Shown: positions 8,943 to 18,488, counted from the first letter of the stretch. The stretch is 64,000 nucleotides of DNA from Bacteroidia bacterium (GCA_030654175.1 JAURXZ010000019.1:141288-205287), one strand, 5' to 3'. The notes: generated from the letters alone by a model not told the origin. Program-made: numbers and translations.

Positions 8943-9119
8943 TTAATCAACATTTTCACCTTTTGAACTGTTTTTAAATTCATTAATTCCTTTTCCTAAT
9001 CCTTTCATTAACTCCGGAATTTTTTTGCCTCCAAAAAGTAATAGAATTATAATTCCAATAATTATTAATTCAGGACCACCTAAACCAAATATCCCTATTA
9101 TCATTATTAATGTATTCAT
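8943..9119 (-). CDS. tatA: Sec-independent translocase protein TatA
   Basis: A 58-residue frame from ATG at 9119. It has the TatA layout: a short N-terminal region, [19 protein letters not shown] as the single membrane helix with the conserved Gly-Pro-Glu, the GGKKIPEL hinge, and an amphipathic helix ([14 protein letters not shown]). TatA forms the pore that exports folded, cofactor-loaded proteins. Its position between the molybdoenzyme operon and moaA suggests that it serves export of the alpha subunit at 11824-15303, which has a twin-arginine signal. It starts 3 bp after the chaperone gene ends, so it is in the same operon. Confidence 0.9.
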   Translation of the reverse strand: MNTLIMIIGIFGLGGPELIIIGIIILLLFGGKKIPELMKGLGKGINEFKNSSKGENVD

Positions 9120-9121
9120 CT

Positions 9122-9691
9122 TTAGTTTTGTTTTTTTGTAATGGTAACTAATAAATTGGATAGTTCATTGTAAAACTCAATGGGTTCGGCAGTTTTTAAT
9201 TTCGCCTGGAATTTTTCTCCAAGTTCGGTTAGATGTGAATACATGAATTTCTGGTAGGCATCCTCCACAATAAATGATTGTTCTTCATTTTTTGCTAAAG
9301 CCTTTTTTACCGAGAGCAATGAAGCAAATTCTAATTGATATATAATTGAATCAGGACTGTCACCACTTTTTGCATTCATGCCGAACGCTTTGTAAAATGC
9401 CGCAGCATCTGCTACGCAATTCATTTTTTCACAAACTGCGGTTTCTGTTGTTGGAATTGTACCTTTCAGAAACAACCTGGAATATTCCCTCAAAATTTCT
9501 TTATAATCCATGTTTTTTTGTATGGATCTCAAATATCCCTGAATTTCTAGATCCAGATCACCATCTTTTAATAGGTCATCAATGATAGAATCTATGTCAT
9601 CACATTTTTCCTGATCCGGATATGAAAAGCCCATACTCAGTATCCTGAACAAATCGGCTTTTATTAAATTATTGTCTATTGCAGTTTTCAT
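9122..9691 (-). CDS. TorD/NarJ-family molybdoenzyme maturation chaperone
   Basis: 189 residues, all-helical by composition, with the TorD/NarJ-like motif [21 protein letters not shown] (compare the family's E-x-x-RLF...P-x-x-x-S/E). Such chaperones bind the Tat signal of the catalytic subunit and hold it until bis-MGD is inserted; they are not part of the mature enzyme. The gene sits 6 bp after the gamma-subunit gene and 3 bp before tatA in the molybdoenzyme operon. In type II DMSO reductase operons this position is taken by the D gene (DdhD, SerD, EbdD). Confidence 0.85.
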   Translation of the reverse strand: MKTAIDNNLIKADLFRILSMGFSYPDQEKCDDIDSIIDDLLKDGDLDLEIQGYLRSIQKNMDYKEILREYSRLFLKGTIPTTETAVCEKMNCVADAAAFYKAFGMNAKSGDSPDSIIYQLEFASLLSVKKALAKNEEQSFIVEDAYQKFMYSHLTELGEKFQAKLKTAEPIEFYNELSNLLVTITKKQN

Positions 9692-9697
9692 GTTTTT

Positions 9698-10585
9698 TTA
9701 TTTTTGTGTAGTGAAATCGATCCATTGTGAATAATGTTTTTTTCCACTTATATTTTCAAAGTGTCCATTCCAGATTGCGAACGCAATTTTTGTTGGGATA
9801 GTAAGTGGAGCATCATCCTTATCAGGTGAAACCAATGGGCGGGTAAAAATCACTTTCCAGGTATTGTTTTCCCATACACCCCATGCAGTGGCATTCTGAT
9901 TGGTTTGAGTTGTGAGGGTTCCAAAACTCTCTGCCATACATTCTTCAGAAGGTTCTTTTCTATCAAAGATGGACATTGGATTTCCTGCATAAGCTGCAGG
10001 CATGAAATTTTTGCCGGCCCCTTTAGAATAATCCAATGCTGAAATATCTTTTGCAAACTTTCCCTTGGTTCCATCCCCTTCTTTTTCTGCCATTGGATAA
10101 ATATCTGCCCAGTAATTCGGATATGCATCCTTCACATCACGGAAGCCGTTTTCAATATCATTCTGCCAAATAGCTTTCCAATGAATGATATGCACACGTC
10201 CATTTTTGTTACCCATCATAAAAATCGGAAGGGTGTCAGGGTGCATCGGTAATTGAATTGCTACCTGGTCGCAGAACTTATCTGCATCAACAATCATATC
10301 TTTTGTTGAATCAGTCCACTCCAATAAAAAAGCAATAGTGTTTCCATCATTAATGGATTTTACTTTTATGTTTCTTACTGATGAGATAGTTAACATCGGA
10401 GTAGTGATGTTTTGTGGAAGCATAGCAACAGTGATCGCTTTGATATCCTTCCATACTGCATTATTCACTTCACGAAAAGGAATGTTCGTTGCTTTCTCTG
10501 ATTTTATTGTTATTGCAGTGGGTTGAGCCGTTGCTATACTCTCTGACAGTGCAGTTATTGCGACTAGAAAAATTAGTTTTTTCAT
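9698..10585 (-). CDS. Heme b gamma subunit of type II DMSO reductase-family enzyme
   Basis: 295 residues with a cleavable Sec signal (MKKLIFLVAITALSESIATA, then QPT). The body resembles the ethylbenzene-dehydrogenase-type gamma domain (EbdC/SerC/DdhC), a beta-sandwich that binds one heme b in the periplasm. VAIQLPMHPD and MGNKNGRVHIIHWKA are in the regions that supply the axial Met and Lys in characterised members; I cannot fix the exact ligands here. It would pass electrons between the beta-subunit clusters and a soluble cytochrome such as the one at 15415-15828. It lies 49 bp downstream of the beta gene. Confidence 0.8.
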   Translation of the reverse strand: MKKLIFLVAITALSESIATAQPTAITIKSEKATNIPFREVNNAVWKDIKAITVAMLPQNITTPMLTISSVRNIKVKSINDGNTIAFLLEWTDSTKDMIVDADKFCDQVAIQLPMHPDTLPIFMMGNKNGRVHIIHWKAIWQNDIENGFRDVKDAYPNYWADIYPMAEKEGDGTKGKFAKDISALDYSKGAGKNFMPAAYAGNPMSIFDRKEPSEECMAESFGTLTTQTNQNATAWGVWENNTWKVIFTRPLVSPDKDDAPLTIPTKIAFAIWNGHFENISGKKHYSQWIDFTTQK

Positions 10586-10634
10586 GTTTTGTTTTTTTTA
10601 ATAATTATTAATCCTTTTGAAATTAATTTTTATT

Positions 10635-11765
10635 TTAAGGAGTATTGTGTCTGAAAGTTCCATGGTCTTTATCATCGTATGGTCTTACATAAACTGGTTC
10701 TGTCATTGGAACTTTTGTTATCACTTCTCCTTTTTCATTATACCCTACCGTAAAATCACCTTCTCTTTTGTAATGATGAATTGTTTTTGGCGAGTTTCCA
10801 AATAATAGAAATGCAGCAAGCAAGTCTTTATCATCTTTAAGGTTTTTGTATGCTTCAACAGCTTTATCAACACCAGGACCGAACATTTGATGTAGAAAAT
10901 CAGTAGGCACATGAATAGGAGGAATGTAGTACACATTGGGTTCTGTTCCAAACTGGGAGTATAATGGCAATGCGATTTTTTTGATATGTACGATCTGGTC
11001 GATAGGGTTGTCTGCCTTTTCTTCTCCGGGTTTGCTCAGGAATCCCTGCATCCTTATTTTTCCTATACATGTTTGAACACAACGAGGTTGTTCGCCTTGT
11101 TCGATCAATGGATAGCAACCGATACATTTTTCCGATACACGTGTTACCATATTGAAAAATGTTTTTTTATATGGACAAGCTTTTATACATTCTTTGTATC
11201 CCCTGCAACGTGATTCATCAATTAAAACAATTCCATCTTCCGGTCGTTTGTAAATGGCTTTTCTTGGACATGCAGCTAAACAGGCAGGATATGTGCAATG
11301 ATTGCAAATACGTGCTAAATAAAACATCCAGGTGTCATGTATTCCACTGAAGAAAGCTCCTTTGTTTACAATGGAAGAACACTCATCTTCGCCCATGTTT
11401 GGAAATGCGTAATCTCTTTCAGCAGGTCTCCAACCATTTACATTTTCTCCTTTGGTATCATCAAAAATTGTTTTGCCTTTGTATTCTCCACTCGCTTTAT
11501 CCCAGGATTGTTCCCCCATCATTTTAAGTGTATTCACATCCCACTTTAATGGATATCCACCGTATGGCTTTGTTTCCACATTGTTGAAGAACATTGTTTC
11601 TTCTCCCTTGCCGGAGGTCCAGGTTGTTTTACATGCAACAGTACATGTTTGACATGCGATACATTTATTGGTATCAAAAACAAATGCTATTTGTTTGTTG
11701 GGTCTGTTGTCATCATAAGGATATTTCATATCCCTTTTCAGCTGCCAGTTTTTTACTTGTGCCAT
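10635..11765 (-). CDS. Iron-sulfur beta subunit of type II DMSO reductase-family enzyme
   Basis: 376 residues with four cluster motifs: CIACQTCTVAC near residue 35; CNHCTYPACLAAC near 175; CRGYKECIKAC near 208; and CIGCYPLIEQGEQPRCVQTC near 235. The third motif has Tyr where a cysteine would complete a [4Fe-4S] site, the equivalent of Trp in NarH, so three [4Fe-4S] and one [3Fe-4S] cluster are expected. Closest in layout to NarH/NxrB/EbdB/SerB. It has no signal of its own and would be carried across the membrane with the Tat-exported alpha subunit. Confidence 0.92.
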   Translation of the reverse strand: MAQVKNWQLKRDMKYPYDDNRPNKQIAFVFDTNKCIACQTCTVACKTTWTSGKGEETMFFNNVETKPYGGYPLKWDVNTLKMMGEQSWDKASGEYKGKTIFDDTKGENVNGWRPAERDYAFPNMGEDECSSIVNKGAFFSGIHDTWMFYLARICNHCTYPACLAACPRKAIYKRPEDGIVLIDESRCRGYKECIKACPYKKTFFNMVTRVSEKCIGCYPLIEQGEQPRCVQTCIGKIRMQGFLSKPGEEKADNPIDQIVHIKKIALPLYSQFGTEPNVYYIPPIHVPTDFLHQMFGPGVDKAVEAYKNLKDDKDLLAAFLLFGNSPKTIHHYKREGDFTVGYNEKGEVITKVPMTEPVYVRPYDDKDHGTFRHNTP

Positions 11766-11823
11766 GATAATTTCTGTTTTTAGTTAAAATATTACTAAAT
11801 AATTCGGTGCTTAATATTTAAGA

Positions 11824-14800
11824 TTATGTATTATAATATCCGCCCTTCATATACTTTTTCAATTCCTCACTTTCATAAGTCGGGCGAATTCCTTTTTCTG
11901 CACCTTCCCATAATCCTTTTCCATCAAGCCCGCCTTTTTCGGCAAAAGTTACTTTTACAAATGATTCTCTTGGCGCTCCTGTTGCTCCATGAACGTCCAG
12001 CTCAAATCCTTTACCTACCATTTGTCCGAAGTGGTTTTTCCTTACTAATGAATCTGTAAGAAGTGTCGGATTTAACCAGGCCCTGGTACAACTTTGATGC
12101 GATCCTCTTCGGAACAAAGATTGGTAACCGGTTTTTTCATTTTTTGCTAATCCTGTTGCATCCTTTTTTGAAGCCGCAACTGAACCGTAAGTGGCACCGT
12201 AAGCATTGTGCCACATTCTGAGAATGCCCATGGGAGTTCCGGGATAGTATCTTGCACGGCATAATAAGCGGGACAGTTCATATGCATCCGTGTTTTTTTT
12301 CTGTTGCCATCCGCGGAATGGGCGATCCTCGGGATCCGCATCTATATATACATAATCACCATCTTCCACTCCAAGCGCTTTCGCATCATTTGGGTTTATA
12401 TCCACATACATTTCGGTCACGAATGGTGTACGTTTATCTGCTCTGTGCATGTCGCCAAAAGGACCAAACCAAACCGCAACGATATCGGTATCTACAGGCG
12501 TAGTATGTGCTCCATGTCGGTATTTTGGTGTGTGAAAAATAAATTTATATTCTTTATCTGCTGTTGTTAAAGGATGCTTAGTTAATTTTTCCTCACTCCA
12601 TGGTTTTACAACGTTTCTTCCCTGACGCACATCACCTGACATATTATCTCTTGAAACACCATAGCTTTCAGGTGAAGCCGGTTTGATAGCCGGGTGCGGA
12701 TTTGAAACGATCACATTTGGCTCATAAAAAGTGGAATCAATCGGTTCTCTGTGTACAGGCATATTTTCACCTGCTGCTAAAAATTCCGCTTCATCTCTAT
12801 AGAATTCTAATCGTCCTGTTTTGGTATACCATTGTTTCTCTTCGGCAACTTGCTCATAACCGCTATGTTTAGGGTACGTCCTTGACATCAATAGAGATGG
12901 AATACCTTGTTTCGCTTTTGCTTCTATTTCCAATACATTATAACCTTTGGTAGCAGGGCTCAGATCGAATACTCTCTGTAAATAAACTTCAGGTTTACCT
13001 TCATTCATAAATTTAAAATAGTCGCTGAAACGTTTATCGCCTGTAAGTTTCGCCATTGCATTTGCAATACCAGCTATGGCTTCGAGATCGCCTTTGGTAT
13101 CATAAATTCTTGCTAAAGGAGTTCTTGGATAAACATATAAGAATGGATTTGTTACCGACATGGTAGCATCCGGTGATTTGAATTCACCCCAGGAATCAAC
13201 ACCAAAAACAATATCAGCATATTCACAAGAACCTGTCCACCACCAATCAAATACACCTATAAATTCTACTTTTGGGTAAGAGTTTACAACTGCTTCATAG
13301 TGTCCTTTATTATTTGCCAACAATGAATTTCCATTGGAAACCATAACGGATTTGGTAGGTGTAGGCATATGTGTATCTCCTGTTAATACTTTGTTACCTA
13401 CTTTTAACATACGATCACTGTTGTTGAAAAAGTGTGCGGATTCGTATGAAAAATATTTTTTAACATCAGCCGGTTTACCTTCTTCCATTTGAATATTGAA
13501 TGGATTCTCTAAAATATACGAAGGAAGGCCGCTGAAGTATGCAGCACGGTAGTTGCCCGAAAAACTTCCAACATTACCTCCCACTCTTCCAATATTCTTT
13601 GTCAAAGAAGCAAGAAGCAGAACAGTTCTGTCTTTCAATACATTGTTAAAGAACTGATTCGGGCCCATTCCCATTGCGAATAATGTTTTGCCCGAATTTT
13701 TTGCGATGTCTCTTGCAATGGTTTTAATGCCTTCTACTGGTGCCCAGGTTATTTCAGAAACAATTTCAGGTGTGAAGTTTTCATTCACATATTGTTTTAT
13801 TAAATCGAAAACAGTTCTCACTTCCACTTCCTTCCCATCTAATAATGTTACTTTATACTTACCTTCAAGTGATGGGAAAATGCCTTGTGCATTCATTTTT
13901 TTTCCATAATCATCGCGGCAGATTGGTTTAGCAGCATTTAGTTTTTCATCCCAGATCATAAAATCTCCCCAGTCCTTTCTATCTTTATCGGAAACAAAAG
14001 CACCTGCCTGTTTTAGCATTGGAGTTGCCTTTTCCCCTTCTTTCATCACATGGATATAGTCAACGATATCTTTATTCTGGTAATCTTTTATTACCTCAGT
14101 TGGTTTTAAGAATTGATTATTGTCCATTCTCACAAGGAAAGGCATATCTGTGAATTTCTTCACGTACTCAACATCAAATAAGTTTTCATTGATAATAACA
14201 TTAGTGAAGCCCAATGCTAAAGCAGGTGTCACTCCCGGTCGAACGATCAATACATTATCTGCTTTGTTTGCTGTGGCACTGTATTCACAAGCAATCACTG
14301 TAACTTTTGCACCTTTCATCCTTGCTTCTGTGAGCCAATGTGCATCCGGCATTTTTGTGGTGATCCAGTTCATCCCCCATACCACAATATGGTCGCTATG
14401 TTCAACACAAACCAAATCATAATCCATCGCCTGCTGGCCTGTTACCATTGCATGGCCCGGAGGTAGATCTGTATGCCACGCAAAACTATCCCAGGCTCTT
14501 GCACCTTTAGCCTCCTCGGGACTGCATTTATTTATTTTTGAATCAAGCAATGCAAGTGAATTTGCAAAACGATTCATACCAAAAATCCTGGTAACACCTA
14601 ATGCTGCCATCCCACCTCTGAACTTCAATACCTGAACTCCTTTTTCATGTGTAGCTTCAATCATTTCAGGGGCATAGCCTTGTTCTTCCAGGTATCTTTT
14701 CCCTTTTTTTCCATTATAAGTGGTAGCGATATTTTGCAATACCTTAGCAGTTAATTCAGAAGCTTCCTCCCAGGTTATTTTCAGAAAAGGTTCTTTTCCT

Positions 14801-15303
14801 CTTCCTTCAAAATATTTTGCGGGTGCTTTACCATTACTTTCTCTTGGGAATCCATCTTTTACCCATAACAAAAATCCTTCTCGCGCAACAGGTGATTTGA
14901 CCCTTCTGTCGCCATAAAATCTTCTGTGCAGTGCCAATCCTTTTTGGCAGCAACGAGGCTCCCATCTTGCTGAAGCTTTGTTGCCCTGCAAATCTTCTGC
15001 ATGTGAAAATCCAAAACTTGGTGCAATACGCACTATGGTGTCATTTTTCACATGGGCCTTCAATAAACAATTATGTGTGTCGTTGGGTGCGCAGAGGAAA
15101 GTAAATTCACTTTCATGCTTCCATAGATCCCGGTATGTTTTTTCCCAATCACGATTGGGATATGCTGCAAGTGGGTTTTTAACATCCACGGGATCAAAAA
15201 ATGCAAAAGTTTTACTGAATCCCTGAGCTTCTAATTGTGATACAACAATTGCACCCATCGCTGCCAGGGAAACATTTCGGAGGAATTTTCTTCTACTGTC
15301 CAT
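11824..15303 (-). CDS. Tat-exported molybdopterin catalytic alpha subunit (type II DMSO reductase family)
   Basis: 1159 residues. The N-terminus MDSRRKFLRNVSLAAMGA is a twin-arginine signal, so the enzyme faces the periplasm. The FS0 cluster region reads CAPNDTHNCLL, with PRCCQKGLAL downstream. WHTDLPPGH carries the Asp expected to bind molybdenum, the mark of the type II group (NarG, NxrA, EbdA, SerA, ClrA, PcrA, DdhA). EYSATANKAD and RPGVTPALALG are MGD-binding blocks. The usual substrates are nitrate/nitrite, (per)chlorate, selenate or hydrocarbons. A periplasmic nitrate reductase or nitrite oxidoreductase-like role fits the NorCB-like neighbours, but the substrate cannot be decided from sequence. 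Genes for beta, gamma, chaperone and TatA follow on the same strand. Confidence 0.9.
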   Translation of the reverse strand: MDSRRKFLRNVSLAAMGAIVVSQLEAQGFSKTFAFFDPVDVKNPLAAYPNRDWEKTYRDLWKHESEFTFLCAPNDTHNCLLKAHVKNDTIVRIAPSFGFSHAEDLQGNKASARWEPRCCQKGLALHRRFYGDRRVKSPVAREGFLLWVKDGFPRESNGKAPAKYFEGRGKEPFLKITWEEASELTAKVLQNIATTYNGKKGKRYLEEQGYAPEMIEATHEKGVQVLKFRGGMAALGVTRIFGMNRFANSLALLDSKINKCSPEEAKGARAWDSFAWHTDLPPGHAMVTGQQAMDYDLVCVEHSDHIVVWGMNWITTKMPDAHWLTEARMKGAKVTVIACEYSATANKADNVLIVRPGVTPALALGFTNVIINENLFDVEYVKKFTDMPFLVRMDNNQFLKPTEVIKDYQNKDIVDYIHVMKEGEKATPMLKQAGAFVSDKDRKDWGDFMIWDEKLNAAKPICRDDYGKKMNAQGIFPSLEGKYKVTLLDGKEVEVRTVFDLIKQYVNENFTPEIVSEITWAPVEGIKTIARDIAKNSGKTLFAMGMGPNQFFNNVLKDRTVLLLASLTKNIGRVGGNVGSFSGNYRAAYFSGLPSYILENPFNIQMEEGKPADVKKYFSYESAHFFNNSDRMLKVGNKVLTGDTHMPTPTKSVMVSNGNSLLANNKGHYEAVVNSYPKVEFIGVFDWWWTGSCEYADIVFGVDSWGEFKSPDATMSVTNPFLYVYPRTPLARIYDTKGDLEAIAGIANAMAKLTGDKRFSDYFKFMNEGKPEVYLQRVFDLSPATKGYNVLEIEAKAKQGIPSLLMSRTYPKHSGYEQVAEEKQWYTKTGRLEFYRDEAEFLAAGENMPVHREPIDSTFYEPNVIVSNPHPAIKPASPESYGVSRDNMSGDVRQGRNVVKPWSEEKLTKHPLTTADKEYKFIFHTPKYRHGAHTTPVDTDIVAVWFGPFGDMHRADKRTPFVTEMYVDINPNDAKALGVEDGDYVYIDADPEDRPFRGWQQKKNTDAYELSRLLCRARYYPGTPMGILRMWHNAYGATYGSVAASKKDATGLAKNEKTGYQSLFRRGSHQSCTRAWLNPTLLTDSLVRKNHFGQMVGKGFELDVHGATGAPRESFVKVTFAEKGGLDGKGLWEGAEKGIRPTYESEELKKYMKGGYYNT

Positions 15304-15414
15304 ATTTTTTTAGATTTATTTGTATTTGTAAAAAACAGTTATTTCCTAAGTTGTTTTTTAATTTTTTAAACTGAAAATTGCATCTGTCCTTGATTTTTTT
15401 TATCACTCACAATA

Positions 15415-15828
15415 TCATGGTTTTGCTGTTTTTGGTTTTATCTGCGTCTGTGGCTGTGGCTTTTTTGCTGTCACCACTTGTTGTGGTCCGCTTTGCGTTT
15501 TGATATAACCAACAATCGCTTTAACATCAGTATCTTTTAAATCCAGAAAATCTGGCATTACGATTGAATTGTATTCAAGAAATAATGCTTTTGCTTTTGC
15601 ATCACCGGAATTGATCACTGATTGAGAGGATTTGATCCACTTCACTAAATAGGCCGCATTGTATTTTGTATTTACTCCTTTTAAATCCGGGCCGACCAAA
15701 CGTCCGTTACCGATAGAATGACACGCAGCACATTTAGAGGCAAAAATTGCTGAACCATCCTGCGCTTTTGCAGAAAAAAGTAAGGAGAATAAAACAAAAG
15801 TGATCGGAAGTAATAGTTTCTTTTTCAT
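15415..15828 (-). CDS. Periplasmic mono-heme c-type cytochrome
   Basis: 137 residues with a Sec signal (MKKKLLLPITFVLFSLLFSAKA). A single CAACH heme motif is at about residues 34-38, and a candidate axial Met is in IVMPDFLDL (about 90). The C-terminus is a Pro/Gln/Lys-rich tail (about 118-137). It is the first gene of the molybdoenzyme transcription unit (112 bp before the alpha gene) and is a plausible electron partner of the heme b gamma subunit. A regulon palindrome lies 112-127 bp upstream of its start. Confidence 0.88.
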   Translation of the reverse strand: MKKKLLLPITFVLFSLLFSAKAQDGSAIFASKCAACHSIGNGRLVGPDLKGVNTKYNAAYLVKWIKSSQSVINSGDAKAKALFLEYNSIVMPDFLDLKDTDVKAIVGYIKTQSGPQQVVTAKKPQPQTQIKPKTAKP

Positions 15829-15939
15829 AATATAAGTTTTTTAGGTATGAGTATTAAATTTCTTGACAAACATAGAGGGAAAAAAAAATGCAAAAAATGA
15901 TAAACGATGGTTTGAAATCTGATATTGGATGGTTGCGAA

Positions 15940-15955
15940 TATGATGTATATCATA
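15940..15955. promoter_or_regulatory. Crp/Fnr-type operator TATGA-N6-TCATA
   Basis: Perfect five-base arms with centre TGTATA. It lies 112 bp upstream of the cytochrome c gene that leads the molybdoenzyme operon, in the 213-bp gap after the porin gene. No good -7 box is visible at the spacing seen at other sites (the nearest is AGATTTC at about 15920), so the promoter is less certain here. Confidence 0.5.
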
Positions 15956-16041
15956 GAATGATGTTTTGTGTGGTCTTTATGTTTTGATTATCAGGTGATT
16001 AATGCCGATGATTATTGTAGGAATATTTGAAAATAAAACAA

Positions 16042-17355
16042 TTATTCTTTGAGGAAGTTGGGTTTAAATGTGATCATAATAAATGCCCAATTACTTATCT
16101 GATCTGTACGTCCGTCTCCTTTCCAATCTAAAACTCCTTTTAGTATGCCCAATGTTTCTGTAGGTAAAAAATGTGAATAGCCGGCAGTAACCAATACTCC
16201 ACCAGATAGAATATAACTGGCAGTGACATCTATTTCGGTACCTAACGAATTGCTCATGGCAGTGTATTGTCCAGTTTTAGTCAATTCTTTTGGATCAAGA
16301 ACATCAGCGGCCGACATGAATTCATGGATATCGAAGGACGCATTCCATTTTTCTGTTTTATATTTCACCTTTAAATAGAGGTCTTGTAAACCAACATTAT
16401 CAATATGATTTCCTACATAAAAATAATCCATAGTGCCATTGAATGCATGGTTGGTACCAAAAACAGGATTGAATGAATGGTTAATTTCTTTATAAGCTTT
16501 TGAGGTATCTGTTCCGCTTTGTCCTGACAGGTATTCGTAACCCAAACCTATGGAAAGTTTTTCTTTAATAGAATAAGCGGCATCAATACTGCCAAGAAAT
16601 GCGGCTGTCCGTTTTTTGTTTTTGTCAACACCGGTTTGGTAATAAAAATTGCAGCCAACAAAAAAAGGTTTGGCTTTGTATTCCGTATGTGATCCAATTG
16701 TGGTAACATAGCGTGTGCTGTTAATGGCTGCCGGAGACTGCTGGCCAACATTCAATGCTAATAAGCTAACTTTTATTTTATTTATATTTTTGTTCAGCCA
16801 CAAGTATTGCATTTCTTTATAACTATTTGGTATACTATAAGATGTTCCCACATAAGATTCTGAATTCTGGTTGTAGGCCGCACCGGCATGACAAGTAAAA
16901 GTGCTATCGGTATATTTTAGTAAAAAAGCATCGTGGCTTCTGCCTTGCTGTGCCCAGGCAACCCCACCAAAAATGCGTTCATCATCATACACAATTTCCT
17001 GGCGTCCCATTTTAATTGATACTTTTTTTGAAAAAAAATATTCTGCCCAGCCTTGATTTAACCCCGATGTACTAATATCATAACTATTCAGTTGACTTTG
17101 GCTTCCCCAGATCCTTATATCTTGTAATACAATTCCAACTTTGAAATTATTTGATTTATATCCAAAATTTAATCGCGTTCGCTGGGTAGCGAACATAGCC
17201 GCTTTTTGAAGTGTATCAGCCGGAGATTTAAATCCATGACGATATTCAAATCGCGGACGTATTTCTCCCGTTAATGACATTTGTGCATTTGAGATTGTGG
17301 CTATTAGAGCAATGATGGTTGTTATCAGAGCTCCTATTGGTTTTTTTGTTTTCAT
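16042..17355 (-). CDS. Outer-membrane beta-barrel porin (alginate-export-like)
   Basis: 437 residues with a Sec signal ending in SNAQMS. The mature part has alternating strands beginning MSLTGEIRPRFEYRHGF, the start typical of the Alginate_exp/porin barrel family, with RTRLNFGYKSNNFKVGIVLQDIR and KVSIKMGRQEIVYDDERIFG as further family-like strands. It ends AFIMITFKPNFLKE. Such porins let small anions or organics cross the outer membrane. Next to a periplasmic oxyanion-type reductase, substrate entry is a reasonable guess. A regulon palindrome lies about 104 bp upstream of its start. Confidence 0.8.
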   Translation of the reverse strand: MKTKKPIGALITTIIALIATISNAQMSLTGEIRPRFEYRHGFKSPADTLQKAAMFATQRTRLNFGYKSNNFKVGIVLQDIRIWGSQSQLNSYDISTSGLNQGWAEYFFSKKVSIKMGRQEIVYDDERIFGGVAWAQQGRSHDAFLLKYTDSTFTCHAGAAYNQNSESYVGTSYSIPNSYKEMQYLWLNKNINKIKVSLLALNVGQQSPAAINSTRYVTTIGSHTEYKAKPFFVGCNFYYQTGVDKNKKRTAAFLGSIDAAYSIKEKLSIGLGYEYLSGQSGTDTSKAYKEINHSFNPVFGTNHAFNGTMDYFYVGNHIDNVGLQDLYLKVKYKTEKWNASFDIHEFMSAADVLDPKELTKTGQYTAMSNSLGTEIDVTASYILSGGVLVTAGYSHFLPTETLGILKGVLDWKGDGRTDQISNWAFIMITFKPNFLKE

Positions 17356-17458
17356 GGCTTTTTGTTTTTATTAACAATTTGATTGCAAACCTAAAGCGAA
17401 GCTTTTTTTTTAAATATGATTCTTAATAGTCTTAAATATGATTAGTAGTGGTGAATAG

Positions 17459-17474
17459 TATGATGGGTGTCATA
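17459..17474. promoter_or_regulatory. Crp/Fnr-type operator TATGA-N6-TCATA
   Basis: Perfect five-base arms with centre TGGGTG, about 104 bp upstream of the porin start (17355). On the minus strand a weak -7-like TATTTAAG begins 28.5 bp from the centre. Confidence 0.5.
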
Positions 17475-17544
17475 CAATAGAGGTAGGTTATTGGTCGAAT
17501 TAACTCTTGTACATTATATTTCTTGATGCGATTTTATTTTAGAA

Positions 17545-17589
17545 TATGAGATATATCATCTTTTGTAGGGCAGATTCTTTTTTACTTTG
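17545..17589 (+). promoter_or_regulatory. Crp/Fnr-type operator and -7 box of the first fnr-like gene
   Basis: The palindrome TATGA-N6-TCATC is at 17545-17560. A TTACTTTG box starts at 17582, 29.5 bp from the palindrome centre, and the gene start is at 17614. The layout suggests an activator near -40, possibly autoregulation. Confidence 0.55.
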
Positions 17590-17613
17590 CATTACATTTT
17601 AAGAACATTTGAA

Positions 17614-18336
17614 ATGGAAAAAAGAAATATAAATAAAATTAATGTACCTCACTGCTCTCAGTGCGATTCATTTAACTCTTCCATGTTTTGTTCACTAAAC
17701 AATGTCGAAGAATTAAATCTTTCTGATAATAAGGTCCATAATCTTTATAAAAAAGGACAAATTATTTTTTTTGAGGGACAGCAATCGAGAAATCTATTTT
17801 GTATTTTTTCCGGTAAAGTCAAAATATTCAAGTTGGGCGATGATGGAAAAGAGCAGATCGTTCGTTTTGCAAAAAAAGGAGATGTTATTGGATACAGGGC
17901 ACTTCTTGGAGGAGAGAAATATTTTGCATCAGCATCAGTTATGGAAGATGCAATGATCTGTAGTTTACCAAAATTTACAATTGATGAGTTACTTAATTGC
18001 AATTCGAAATTTGCAATTCAAACGATCAAATTACTCTCTAAGGATTTGAGAATTGCTGAGCAAATAATATTGAATATGGCGCAAAAGCCGGTAAGGGAAC
18101 GTATTGCCGAAGCATTAATAATGTTGAAACAATATTATGGAATTGATGAAATAACAGAAACAATTAATACCACGCTAACACGTGAAGAAATTGCAAACAT
18201 TGCAGGAACTTCTACAGAAACATGTATTCGTATTTTATCAGAATTTAACACCGACCATATTATTAAGATCATTGGTAAGAGTATAAAAATCACCGATGTC
18301 CACAAGCTATTGAAAATTGCAAATGTAACTGAATAA
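17614..18336 (+). CDS. Fnr-like regulator with N-terminal Cys cluster
   Basis: 240 residues from the ATG at 17614; an earlier in-frame TTG at 17587 lies on or beside the predicted -7 box. The N-terminus has Cys14, Cys17 and Cys26 (HCSQC, then MFC), with further Cys in the barrel, like the cysteine sets that hold an oxygen-labile [4Fe-4S] cluster in FNR. A cNMP-type barrel (about 35-150) and a C-terminal HTH follow (TREEIANIAGTSTETCIRILSEF). The recognition-helix signature is E-x-x-I-R instead of FNR's E-x-x-S-R. This is a strong candidate for the master regulator of the TATGA-N6-TCATA sites, one of which lies in its own promoter. Confidence 0.87.
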   Translation: MEKRNINKINVPHCSQCDSFNSSMFCSLNNVEELNLSDNKVHNLYKKGQIIFFEGQQSRNLFCIFSGKVKIFKLGDDGKEQIVRFAKKGDVIGYRALLGGEKYFASASVMEDAMICSLPKFTIDELLNCNSKFAIQTIKLLSKDLRIAEQIILNMAQKPVRERIAEALIMLKQYYGIDEITETINTTLTREEIANIAGTSTETCIRILSEFNTDHIIKIIGKSIKITDVHKLLKIANVTE

Positions 18337-18488
18337 CATTTCGGATCACTTGAGGTTTTTTGTCTGCATTTCAATTTTTTTGTTGAGTTGGAATCTCTTG
18401 AAAATATTTTTCCGGTTTTGAAAAAAAATTGCTGAACCGAAAATTTTAAAAAAAAGGTAATTGTTTTGAAAGACTAATTTTATTCTTC

